Source of the DNA: DATJZH01 sp035499215
GTDB taxonomy: Bacteria; Actinomycetota; Actinomycetes; Streptosporangiales; Streptosporangiaceae
Assembly (NCBI GenBank): GCA_035499215.1
Contig: DATJZH010000089.1
Location: 1 to 14,937, forward strand
Reading direction: 5' to 3'
Length of the DNA stretch: 14,937 nucleotides
Under the pieces are notes generated by a model. That model ran no database searches. It was not told the DNA's origin and worked only from the letters and a program-made list of their open reading frames with translations. Positions 7,096 through 14,105 of this stretch are shown here, one piece after another. The position numbers and the translations under genes were made by a program. The stretch's first letter is position 1. Each line of letters starts with the position of its first letter.

Positions 7096-7551
7096 ATGCA
7101 GAAAGTGCTGGTGCTCAGCGGCCCGAACCTGGCCCGCCTGGGCTCCCGAGAGCCCGACATCTACGGCACCGCCACGCTGGCGGACATCGCGGCTGCCTGC
7201 GCCGCGGCGGGCGGCGAGCTCGGCCTGCAGGTGGATTTCCGGCAGACCGACGACGAGGCCGAGCTTGTCGGCTGGGTGCACGAGGCCGCCGACGGGCTGC
7301 TGCCGATCGTGCTGAACCCGGCGGCGTTCACGCATTACTCCTACGCGCTGCGGGATGCCCTCGCGATGCGCACCGCGCCCCTGGTCGAGGTGCACCTGTC
7401 CAATCCGGCGAGCCGCGAGGCATTCCGGCATAACTCCGTGGTGGCCGGGGTGGCGACCGGCACCGTGGCAGGTTTCGGCGTGCTTTCCTACGAGCTCGCG
7501 CTCCGGGCGGTAGCCGCAATGTGCGACGATCCGTCTGGGAAAGGTCGGTGA
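7096..7551 (+). CDS. aroQ: type II 3-dehydroquinate dehydratase
   Basis: A 151-residue enzyme of the dodecameric type II dehydroquinase family, which converts 3-dehydroquinate to 3-dehydroshikimate. Active-site residues line up with the well-studied mycobacterial enzyme: Asn11, lid Arg18 and Tyr23 (RLGSREPDIYG), Asn74 and His80 (LNPAAFTH), His100 (VEVHLSN), Arg107 and Arg111. The first Asn of the usual NGPN motif is Ser here (SGPNL), a mild variation away from the catalytic Asn. ATG 7096 is preceded by GGAGG at 7079-7083, inside the 3' end of aroB, with a somewhat long 12-nt spacing. The stop overlaps a GTG (7548) of the next gene. Confidence 0.96.
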   Translation: MQKVLVLSGPNLARLGSREPDIYGTATLADIAAACAAAGGELGLQVDFRQTDDEAELVGWVHEAADGLLPIVLNPAAFTHYSYALRDALAMRTAPLVEVHLSNPASREAFRHNSVVAGVATGTVAGFGVLSYELALRAVAAMCDDPSGKGR

Positions 7552-7556
7552 GCGCC

Positions 7557-8597
7557 ATGCGCATCGGGATGGCTCTGAATTACGCAGGCGGTTTCGCCGA
7601 GACCGTCGATGAGCTGGCGGACTATGAGACCGCCGGGCTCGACATCGTCTTCGTGGCCGAGGCCTACAGCTTCGATGCGGTCAGCCAGCTTGGTTACATC
7701 GCGGCCAGGACCGACCGGCTGCAGATCGCCTCGGGAATCCTGCAGATTTACTCGCGGACCCCGACGCTGACCGCGATGACCGCGGCCGGCCTGGACTACG
7801 TCTCGGACGGGCGATTCGTGCTCGGAATCGGGGCATCGGGGCCGCAGGTCATCGAGGGCTGGCACGGGGTCCGCTACGATGCCCCGCTCGGCCGGACCCG
7901 GGAGATAATCGAGATCTGCCGTAAGGTGTGGCGGCGCGAGCGGCTGGAGTACGCGGGCAGGCACTACCCGATCCCGCTGCCCCCAGCGGCCGGGACCGGG
8001 CTGGGCAAGCCGCTGAAGCTGATCAATCATCCGGTCCGCGACCGCATCCCGATCGTGGTCGCGGCCCTCGGACCGAAGAACGTGCAGCTGGCCGCCGAGC
8101 TGGCGGAGGGCTGGGAGCCGATCTTCTACCTCCCGGAAAAGGCGGCGCAGGCGTGGGCCGCGCCGCTCGCGGCCGGCGCGGCCCGGCGCGATCCGTCGCT
8201 GCCGCCGCTGGACGTGATCGCGCAGGCGCCGCTGGCGATCGGGGAGGACGTGACCGGCCTGCTGGAGCTGGGCCGGCCGACGCTGGCCCTGTACATCGGC
8301 GGGATGGGGGCGAAGGGCCGCAATTTCTACAACGACCTGGCCGTGCGCTTCGGCTACGAGAAGGAAGCTGCCGCGATCCAGGAGGCCTATCTGGCCGGGC
8401 GCAAGGATGAGGCGGCGGCGCTTGTCCCGGCATCCCTGCTGGCGGGGACCGCGCTGATCGGCCCGCGGTCGATGGTGGCCGAGCGGGTCGCGGCAATGCG
8501 GGAGTCGGGAGTCACGACGCTCAACGTCGCCCCGCTGGCCAGCACGCATGCTGAGCGAGTTGCGCTGGTGGAGCAGATCCGGGACCTGGCTGCCTGA
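7557..8597 (+). CDS. LLM-class F420-dependent oxidoreductase
   Basis: A 346-residue TIM-barrel protein of the bacterial luciferase-like monooxygenase superfamily, in the subgroup that uses deazaflavin F420. Typical segments are MRIGMALNYAGGF at the N-terminus, GLDIVFVAEAYSFDAVSQLGYIAARTDRLQIASGI, then the LDYVSDGRFVLGIGASGPQVIEGWHG block, GRTREIIEICRKVWRRE, and PIVVAALGPKNVQLAAELAEGWEP. The substrate is unknown. Two starts are possible: GTG 7548, overlapping the aroQ stop as GTGA with GGGAAAGG just upstream, or ATG 7557 with GGTGAG 4 nt upstream. ATG 7557 gives the usual family N-terminus; either way the gene is translationally coupled to aroQ. It is not a known shikimate-pathway enzyme. Use of F420 is inferred from family resemblance. 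Confidence 0.88.
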   Translation: MRIGMALNYAGGFAETVDELADYETAGLDIVFVAEAYSFDAVSQLGYIAARTDRLQIASGILQIYSRTPTLTAMTAAGLDYVSDGRFVLGIGASGPQVIEGWHGVRYDAPLGRTREIIEICRKVWRRERLEYAGRHYPIPLPPAAGTGLGKPLKLINHPVRDRIPIVVAALGPKNVQLAAELAEGWEPIFYLPEKAAQAWAAPLAAGAARRDPSLPPLDVIAQAPLAIGEDVTGLLELGRPTLALYIGGMGAKGRNFYNDLAVRFGYEKEAAAIQEAYLAGRKDEAAALVPASLLAGTALIGPRSMVAERVAAMRESGVTTLNVAPLASTHAERVALVEQIRDLAA

Positions 8598-8615
8598 CCT
8601 GCGAGCGGCTCCGGT

Positions 8616-8640
8616 GTCCCGGGTCTGCGTCGTCCCGGGT
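8616..8640 (+). repeat. two copies of GTCCCGGGT at 16-bp spacing upstream of the ANTAR gene
   Basis: GTCCCGGGT occurs at 8616-8624 and 8632-8640. Each contains the self-complementary CCCGGG, so the pair could act as tandem operator half-sites or fold as a 6-bp hairpin (8618-8623 / 8634-8639) terminating the oxidoreductase mRNA. It lies in the 125-nt gap before the GAF-ANTAR gene. Confidence 0.3.
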
Positions 8641-8712
8641 GGCCCCCGGAAGCGCTGGCGAACCGCTGGGCATGCTCAGAATATCCGCGGCCACTGCGCC
8701 GCCCGGGGTGAC

Positions 8713-8717
8713 GGAGG
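8713..8717 (+). promoter_or_regulatory. Shine-Dalgarno deciding the GAF-ANTAR start
   Basis: GGAGG lies 5 nt before GTG 8723. The other in-frame candidates (GTG 8639, ATG 8672, GTG 8708) have no comparable site. Confidence 0.6.
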
Positions 8718-8722
8718 TGGCG

Positions 8723-9427
8723 GTGCAGCAGAACGTCGCCCAGGAAATCGCGCGCGAGGCGGCCGAGCTGCTGAGCATCGCGGATGCTTCGGAGAGCCGG
8801 TCGCTCTACCGGCTGGCGGTGCTGGCGACCCGGCAGGTGCCGGCCTGCTCGGGAGCGACGTCGGCGGTGTGGCGGCACGGCGAGGTAACCGAGCGGGCTG
8901 CCACCCATCCGGATCTGGCCGAGCTCTTCGAGCTGGCTCTGCGGGCACCGGAGAGCCCCTGGGCTGATGCGCTCGCGGACGGCCACGGGATTGCCTGCCC
9001 GGACACCGTCGCCGAGGAGCGCTGGCCGGAGTATGCCGCGGCAGCGCTGAGCTGGGGTGTCCGGTGCTTCGTCACCCTGGTGCACGCATCCGGGCCGATG
9101 GCGGTCACGCTGACGCTCTTCAGCGTCAGGCCGGGGTCGCTGGATGCCGAGCAGGTAGCCCTGGCCGAGCTTCTCGTCGCGTTCGCTGCCGCGGTCATGG
9201 GCAACGCGTCGGTCTACCGGGACTCGCTGCGCACCACACTGCAGCTGCGCGATGCCGTCGACGCGCGGATGGTCGTTGATCAGGCCAAGGGGATCCTGAT
9301 GCATGCCCTGGACTGCACCGCGCAGGATGCCTTTGACAGGATGCGCGCGATTTCCCAGGCACGAAAAGTCAAGGTGTCCGAAGTGGCCGGCAAGATTGTC
9401 GAAGCACATCTGGCCAGGCAGACGTGA
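8723..9427 (+). CDS. GAF and ANTAR domain-containing regulator
   Basis: With the GTG 8723 start the protein is 234 residues: an N-terminal GAF-like sensor region (about 10-165) and a C-terminal ANTAR RNA-binding domain (about 172-230). The ANTAR signature is clear: LQLRDAVDARMVVDQAKGILMHALDCTAQDAFDRMR, containing R..V.QAKGIL, followed by the third-helix segment KVSEVAGKIVEAHL. ANTAR proteins bind paired RNA hairpins with hexanucleotide loops and act as antiterminators or translation regulators; the GAF ligand is unknown. The start was chosen for the GGAGG 5 nt upstream; ATG 8672 would add 17 residues. It is convergent with the glycosyltransferase (26-bp gap, no clear terminator). No classical hexaloop pair (A at loop position 1, G at position 4) was seen in the window, so its targets are probably elsewhere. 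Confidence 0.88.
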   Translation: MQQNVAQEIAREAAELLSIADASESRSLYRLAVLATRQVPACSGATSAVWRHGEVTERAATHPDLAELFELALRAPESPWADALADGHGIACPDTVAEERWPEYAAAALSWGVRCFVTLVHASGPMAVTLTLFSVRPGSLDAEQVALAELLVAFAAAVMGNASVYRDSLRTTLQLRDAVDARMVVDQAKGILMHALDCTAQDAFDRMRAISQARKVKVSEVAGKIVEAHLARQT

Positions 9428-9453
9428 CCGGGCAGACCTGACCGGCTGGCTTC

Positions 9454-10662
9454 TCAGGCACCGGCTTTGCGGGACCCTTCGTAGACAGCGAGCGTGTCCT
9501 GGCCGATCCGCTCCCAGGAGTATCTCGTCCTGACCCGGTCTGCCGCGGCGATCCCGTAGCCCTGGAGCAGCATCGGGCTGCGCAGCAGCTGGCGGACCCG
9601 GCGGGCCAGCGCGGCCGGGTCGCCCGGCGCGATGAGCGCGCCGGTTGCTCCGTCGACAATGGCATCCTGCTGAGCGCAACCCGCCGAGGCCACGACGGGC
9701 GTGCCGCAGGCCATCGCCTCCACGGCCACGAGCCCGTCCGGCTCGTCCGGGGCGACATGGATGAACAGGTCGGCAGACCGCAGCAGCGCGGGCATGCGCG
9801 CCCTGGTCACCTCGCCGGCGAACAGCAGCCGGTCGCGAACCTTGAGCCGGTCAGCGAGCCGGGCGAGTTCGCGCAGTGCGGGGTCCGACGTCAGCTGCGC
9901 GCGCGGCGGACCGCCGGCGATGACCAGCTCGGCGCCGGGAACCCAGGCCAGCGCCTTGACCACGGTGTCCAGGCCGTGCTCGGCGGCGAGCGCGGACACG
10001 GCAAGGAGCCTGGGCCGCTTGCTGCGGCGCGCGACCGGGCCGGCCGGGCCGAACTTCTCGGTGTCCACGCCCGCGGGCACCACCCTCATCGATGTCCGCG
10101 GCACGCCGAGGCGGGCGAGCGCGGACATCTCCCCGCAGGAGCCAGCCAGCACTGCGGTGACGCTGCGGGCTATAACGGCTTCGAGCCGGCTCCGCGCGGC
10201 GCAGCTTCCCGGCCGTGCCGCATGCTGGCCCTGGCTGCCGGGGCGGGCGCTCAGCGTATGGAATGTCTGCACCACCGGCGCTGGCAGCCCGCGGGAGGCT
10301 GCGAGGGCCGCGAGCCCGCTCGTCCAGAAATGAGCATGCACCACGTCGGGCGGGGTCTGCCGCCACCGCCTGGCCAGCTCGCCGCTGAAGCTCCCCAGCT
10401 GGGACACCAGCTCGTCCTCCGGCAGCGGCGCGGCCGGGCCGGCCGGCAGGTACTCGATCTTGACTCCGGCGGCGGAGCCGGTGCGCGGCCGAGCCGGGGA
10501 GTCCTTGCGTGCGTAGATGGTGACCTGATGATCCAGCGCCGCCAGGGCGCGGCCGAGAGCGGCGACGCCGACTCCCTGAGCATGCGGATACCTCGCGGCT
10601 GCTGGCCCGGATAGGCGCGGCGGGACTGGAATGGCATGTCCGGTGACAAGCGCGATCCTCAT
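9454..10662 (-). CDS. GT4-family glycosyltransferase, atypical donor-phosphate site
   Basis: A 402-residue GT-B-fold protein. The N-terminal acceptor domain has the family layout (MRIALVTGH; HAQGVGVAALGRALAALDHQVTIYAR, residues 27-52; DVVHAHFWTSGLAAL, 106-120; VQTFHTL). The C-terminal donor domain has RVVPAGVD (193-200), AELVIAGGP (244-252), DRLLFAGEV and the GT4 E-X7-E motif EPDGLVAVE (307-315) followed by AMACGTPVVAS. Where GT4 enzymes usually have VGRL...KG, with Arg and Lys holding the nucleotide-sugar phosphates, this one has VSALAAEHG, so Ala224 and His229 replace them. The start is firm: AAGGAGG lies 7 nt before ATG 10662. It resembles MshA or sucrose-phosphate-type enzymes only generally; donor and acceptor are unknown. 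Divergent from the SpoIIE-type phosphatase. Confidence 0.85.
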   Translation of the reverse strand: MRIALVTGHAIPVPPRLSGPAAARYPHAQGVGVAALGRALAALDHQVTIYARKDSPARPRTGSAAGVKIEYLPAGPAAPLPEDELVSQLGSFSGELARRWRQTPPDVVHAHFWTSGLAALAASRGLPAPVVQTFHTLSARPGSQGQHAARPGSCAARSRLEAVIARSVTAVLAGSCGEMSALARLGVPRTSMRVVPAGVDTEKFGPAGPVARRSKRPRLLAVSALAAEHGLDTVVKALAWVPGAELVIAGGPPRAQLTSDPALRELARLADRLKVRDRLLFAGEVTRARMPALLRSADLFIHVAPDEPDGLVAVEAMACGTPVVASAGCAQQDAIVDGATGALIAPGDPAALARRVRQLLRSPMLLQGYGIAAADRVRTRYSWERIGQDTLAVYEGSRKAGA

Positions 10663-10669
10663 GATGACG

Positions 10670-10676
10670 CCTCCTT
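10670..10676 (-). promoter_or_regulatory. Shine-Dalgarno of the glycosyltransferase
   Basis: Reading on the minus strand, AAGGAGG lies 7 nt before ATG 10662. It rules out the 25-residue upstream extension that begins at 10737. Confidence 0.85.
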
Positions 10677-10782
10677 GGCGATCACCGCGGTCACGAGGGG
10701 CGCGGAGCGGCACCGGCAAGAGGCCTTCAGCGAGCAAGGTCGCGACGGCAGGCTCCGCCCCACACCGCGGCGGCGTGGGGGA

Positions 10783-10801
10783 GTGTCTGCGTCGTAGACA
10801 C
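10783..10801. promoter_or_regulatory. 19-bp near-perfect palindrome (GTGTCT...AGACAC), candidate operator
   Basis: GTGTCT (10783-10788) and AGACAC (10796-10801) are perfect inverted copies; including the centre, 8 of 9 positions are symmetric. Both arms contain GACAC, the core recognised by WhiA in Streptomyces, but that match is short. It abuts the next palindrome and lies in the 258-bp divergent spacer. Confidence 0.55.
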
Positions 10802-10827
10802 CGTGATGTAAACAGTTTCCATCACGG
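10801..10827. promoter_or_regulatory. 27-bp palindrome (CCGTGATG...CATCACGG), candidate operator
   Basis: CCGTGATG (10801-10808) and CATCACGG (10820-10827) are perfect inverted copies, and the spacer itself holds AAAC-A-GTTT (10810-10818), so 12 of 13 positions are symmetric about base 10814. The adjoining patch 10831-10850 is the most AT-rich stretch of the spacer and probably holds core promoter elements. On the minus strand TAACAT (10836 to 10831) is a possible -10 for the glycosyltransferase, which would place this palindrome at its transcription start. No regulator can be named. The rest of 10663-10920 shows no gene. Confidence 0.65.
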
Positions 10828-10920
10828 CAGATGTTAAACGGGTAAATCCATGCCATCGTGGAACAGGCGCTGGAGGCAGCCGGCGGCTGGCCGCCCGCAG
10901 CGCAGATGGGACTTTGATCA

Positions 10921-13044
10921 ATGCAGCATGCCTCAGGGGGTCGCGGGCCGGAGCGGGAACTCGCCGCGATGCAGGCACGGCAAGATGCGCTCCGGCAGTC
11001 AGCCGCCCTGCCGGAAGCCCGGCTGCCGCAGGTACTGGAGGCTGCCTTCGCCGAGCTTGACGGAGCCATGCACGTGGCCATGGAAGCGGCCGCGGCGCTC
11101 GCGGCGGCAACCGGCCCAGCCGCGGGCCGGACGCACGCCGAAGCCGCCGACGCCGAGCGCAGGCTGCTGCGGGCGGCGTTCGCCGATGCTCCCGTTCCGC
11201 TCTTCCTGCTGGAGCGCAACGGGACGATCCGGCGGGCCAACCGGCGGGCCGGCCGCCTGCTGGGCGCCCAGCCCGGCTACGCAACGGGAAGGCTCTTCAC
11301 GGCGTTCGTCGACCTCCCGTCCCGGGCGGCGGCGGCGAGTCAGCTGGCGGCGGTCGCGCGCACCGGGCGCAGCCAGCATGTGCGCTGCACCCTGCTCGGC
11401 GCGACAGGCACGGTCGATGCGATGCTCGCGGTAGACCTCATCGAGGCTGCGCACGGGCTGTCGCTCATGATTGTCGCGGTTGCGCAGCCGGGCGCCGATC
11501 GCGACGAGGCCACCGAGGCTGGCGGCGTCCAGATTGCCGGTCCAGGGCCTGGCAAGGCAGCCGGCGGCGATCCGGCGGGAGGCCAGCCCGGCCATGCGTT
11601 CCGCGCGATCGAAGCGATAACCCAGCGGATGGACCTGGTGACGGCGGCAACCCGGCTGCTGCTGGAGAATGCGACGTTCAGCGAGCCAGTCACGCTGCAG
11701 CGGTGCGCCCGGCTGCTGGCCGGCGAGCTGGCCGCCTGGGTGATCGTCGACGTGGAACGCCGGCAGCGGCTGCGCCGTCAGGTCGTCATCGGGCCGCCCG
11801 CGCAGGAGCCTGCCGGGCTGGCAGGCCGGCTCGCGGCCGTCAACCCGCTGCCGGGGTCGCTGCCGTGCCAGGTGCACGAGTCCGGCGGCTCGCAGCTGAT
11901 CGCGCATGCCGAGGACGTCGGCGTTCTCGGGGCTGACCCGGATAACGTGCCGCTGCTCATGCGGATGGGCGCGACGTCCGTGCTCAGCGTCCCGCTGACT
12001 GACAGCGAGCACGCATACGGAGTGCTTACGCTGGCGCGACAAGCCGCCGAGCGGCCGTTCGAGATCGCTGACCTCGGCCTGGTCGCCGAAATCGGCCAGC
12101 AGCTGGCACTCGCGATCCGGGTGGACCGGATGTTCCGGCGGCGGACGGAGATCGCCGACTCGCTGCAGGCCAGCTTGCTGCCCAGGCAGCTGCCGTCGGT
12201 TCCCGGCGTCGAGCTCGCGGCCGCCTACGTGGCCGCGACCGAGGAGCTAGAGGTCGGCGGCGATTTCTACGACGTCTACCGAACACCCGGCGGCTGGGGC
12301 CTGGCGATCGGCGACGTGTGCGGCAAGGGCGAGGAGGCCGCGGCCGTCACCGCCGCAGCCCGTCACTCGATCCGGGTGCTCGCGCACTGGAATCCCGATC
12401 CGGCGGAGGTGCTCGGCCAGGCCAACGAGATCATGCTCGCCGAGGAGTTCGATGGCCGGTTCGTCACGGCCTGCGCTGCCCGGCTGCAGTGGCGCGAGGA
12501 TTCCCTGCAGGTCAGGCTGGGCAGCGCCGGGCATCCGGGACCGGTGCTGATCAGGGCCGACGGAGGGGTGACGCCGCTGCGCGGCGGCGGTATGCCGCTC
12601 GGGCTGTTCCCCGGCGCGCAGACGGCTGCCGAGGAATTCGAGCTGCGCCGTGGCGACGTGCTCTTCCTCTACACCGATGGCGTCACGGACGCCCGCAGCC
12701 CGGAGATGGCATACTTCGAGAACCGGCTCGCCGACGAGCTGGCCGAGCTGGCCGGCCGGTCGCCGGCGGAGATCGTGTCCGCCCTTGAGGCGCTCGTCCT
12801 CGAGTTCAGCAGGAACAACCTCAGGGATGACATGACGATGCTGGCTCTGCGCGCGGGAGCCCGGCCGTCAGCTGGTCAAGGCCGCGGTCGGCTGGCTCCC
12901 GAAGTCCCGCGGGCTGTCCCGGCCGGGCCGCGATTACCCGGACGGATAACCACCCGTACAGTCGTCGCATGTCGACGGTACAGGCCGGGCGCAGGGCGCG
13001 CTGCCAGCAGCAGATCGCCGCGCTGGGCGCGGACGCTGCCCTGA
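10921..13044 (+). CDS. PAS-GAF-SpoIIE (PP2C-type) serine/threonine phosphatase
   Basis: A 707-residue cytoplasmic signalling protein. Order: a coiled, Ala/Glu-rich N-terminus (1-83); a PAS domain (about 84-190, RAAFADAPVPLFLLERNGTI.RANRRAGRLLG); a Gly-rich linker; a GAF domain (about 235-402, ending GVLTLAR...F...D..LVAEIGQQLALAI); and a SpoIIE/RsbU-type PP2C domain (about 425-645). Metal-binding aspartates are intact: D448 and D451 (VGGDFYDVY), D465 (IGDVCGKG), D586 (LYTDGVTDAR) and D636/D637 (RDDMTM), plus GSAGHPGP. Such enzymes usually dephosphorylate anti-sigma-factor antagonists; no STAS or HATPase domain or partner gene is in the window. ATG 10921 is the first start after an in-frame TGA at 10915; its Shine-Dalgarno is poor. 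The last roughly 62 residues after the PP2C fold are Arg/Pro/Ala-rich, family-unlike, and overlap the pepQ-like gene by 76 bp. Confidence 0.88.
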   Translation: MQHASGGRGPERELAAMQARQDALRQSAALPEARLPQVLEAAFAELDGAMHVAMEAAAALAAATGPAAGRTHAEAADAERRLLRAAFADAPVPLFLLERNGTIRRANRRAGRLLGAQPGYATGRLFTAFVDLPSRAAAASQLAAVARTGRSQHVRCTLLGATGTVDAMLAVDLIEAAHGLSLMIVAVAQPGADRDEATEAGGVQIAGPGPGKAAGGDPAGGQPGHAFRAIEAITQRMDLVTAATRLLLENATFSEPVTLQRCARLLAGELAAWVIVDVERRQRLRRQVVIGPPAQEPAGLAGRLAAVNPLPGSLPCQVHESGGSQLIAHAEDVGVLGADPDNVPLLMRMGATSVLSVPLTDSEHAYGVLTLARQAAERPFEIADLGLVAEIGQQLALAIRVDRMFRRRTEIADSLQASLLPRQLPSVPGVELAAAYVAATEELEVGGDFYDVYRTPGGWGLAIGDVCGKGEEAAAVTAAARHSIRVLAHWNPDPAEVLGQANEIMLAEEFDGRFVTACAARLQWREDSLQVRLGSAGHPGPVLIRADGGVTPLRGGGMPLGLFPGAQTAAEEFELRRGDVLFLYTDGVTDARSPEMAYFENRLADELAELAGRSPAEIVSALEALVLEFSRNNLRDDMTMLALRAGARPSAGQGRGRLAPEVPRAVPAGPRLPGRITTRTVVACRRYRPGAGRAASSRSPRWARTLP
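12957..12962 (+). promoter_or_regulatory. -10-like box for a leaderless pepQ-like transcript
   Basis: TACAGT ends 6 nt before ATG 12969, exactly as at the SseB-family gene. TTACCC at 12934-12939, 17 nt upstream, is a poor -35. There is no Shine-Dalgarno. The box lies inside the 3' end of the phosphatase reading frame. Confidence 0.5.
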
Positions 13045-14063
13045 TCACTAACCTGATCAACGTCCGTTATCTCACCGGGCTGGCAAGCTCGAACGCGGCG
13101 CTGCTGCTGCCGGCGGACGGCCGCGGCGTGCTGGCGACCGACTCCCGGTACGCGCCCGCTGCCGCCCGCGACTGCCCTGACGTGGACCTGGTCGTCGAGC
13201 GTTGCACCGAGCCGGTCCTGGCTGCCCGCGCTGCGGCGGCGGGCATGAGCCATGTCGCCTTCGAGGCGCAGGAGATGACCGTCGAGCGCCATCAGGCTCT
13301 CCTCTCGTCCGCCAGCGGGGTGGAATTTGTCCCGCTCGGGCACGCAGTGGAAGAGCTGCGCATGATCAAGGACCGCACCGAAATCGAACTGATCGCGCGT
13401 GCCTGCGCGATCACCTGCGAGGCCCTCGACGAGCTGCGACAGCAGCTGCGGCCTGGCATGACCGAGCGGAAATTCGCGATCCTGCTGGAGCGGACGATGG
13501 CGGACCTGGGCGCCGAGGGCCCGGCCTTCGAACCCATCGTGGCCAGCGGGCCAAACGGCGCGGCCCCGCATCACGTGCCCACCGACCGGCCGTTCGCGCC
13601 GGGCGACCTGGTGACGATCGACTGTGGCGCCCGGTTCGGCGGCTATCACGCGGACATCACCAGGACTGTCGCGATCGGCGAGCCGTCGCCCTGGCAGCGC
13701 GAGATCTACGCGCTGGTAGCAGCGGCACAGGCAGCTGCGGTGGCGGCGGCGAGGGAGGGCATCAGCGCCGCGGGGCTCGACGCCGTCGGCCGGGACATCA
13801 TCGCGGAAGCGGGCTATGGCGAGTACTTCCAGCACGGCCTGGGCCACGGAGTGGGCCTGGAGATCCACGAAGCGCCGATGATCGGGTACGGCAGGGAAGG
13901 TACACTGAAAAACCGGGCTGCCGTCACTGTCGAGCCCGGCGTCTACCTGCCCGGCAAGGGCGGCGTGCGGATCGAGGACACCCTGGTGGTGCGCGCTGGC
14001 GCCGGGGCGGCGGGGTCAGCCCAGCTACTTACCACCACTACGAGGGAGCTGCTCGTCGTGTAG
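12969..14063 (+). CDS. pepQ: M24-family aminopeptidase P / Xaa-Pro dipeptidase
   Basis: A 364-residue metallopeptidase with the creatinase-like N-terminal domain (1-125) and pita-bread catalytic domain (about 135-355), which cleaves peptides at an Xaa-Pro bond. All five dinuclear metal ligands are present: Asp218 (VTIDCGA), Asp229 (YHADITRT), His293 (HGLGHGVGLEIHE), Glu322 (VTVEPGVY) and Glu336 (VRIEDT); the substrate His pair is in APHHVP (199-204). Whether it acts on dipeptides (PepQ) or longer peptides (PepP) is not settled by sequence; the symbol follows the conserved pepQ-efp-nusB neighbourhood. The ATG has no Shine-Dalgarno and a TACAGT 6 nt upstream, so it is probably leaderless. The start lies within the 3' end of the phosphatase frame. 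efp follows after 42 nt. Confidence 0.92.
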   Translation: MSTVQAGRRARCQQQIAALGADAALITNLINVRYLTGLASSNAALLLPADGRGVLATDSRYAPAAARDCPDVDLVVERCTEPVLAARAAAAGMSHVAFEAQEMTVERHQALLSSASGVEFVPLGHAVEELRMIKDRTEIELIARACAITCEALDELRQQLRPGMTERKFAILLERTMADLGAEGPAFEPIVASGPNGAAPHHVPTDRPFAPGDLVTIDCGARFGGYHADITRTVAIGEPSPWQREIYALVAAAQAAAVAAAREGISAAGLDAVGRDIIAEAGYGEYFQHGLGHGVGLEIHEAPMIGYGREGTLKNRAAVTVEPGVYLPGKGGVRIEDTLVVRAGAGAAGSAQLLTTTTRELLVV

Positions 14064-14105
14064 CACGGCCAGGCAGTCCCGCCCGCTTGCAGGAGAAAGA
14101 CTGAC

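Noticed and set aside
9428..9453. Bidirectional terminator between the GAF-ANTAR and glycosyltransferase genes
   Set aside because: Only 26 bp, with no convincing inverted repeat or T-run.
10801..10827. 27-bp palindrome as a CRP-family site (contains GTGA and TCAC)
   Set aside because: The half-sites are separated by 15 nt rather than the 6 nt needed.
10815..10845. SigB/SigF-type promoter (GTTT ... GGGTAA)
   Set aside because: The spacing of 21 nt is too long for the known consensus spacings.
10850..11434. Open frame from ATG 10850 overlapping the phosphatase N-terminus in another frame
   Set aside because: Arg/Pro/Trp-rich shadow with no domain; the PAS domain lies in the 10921 frame.
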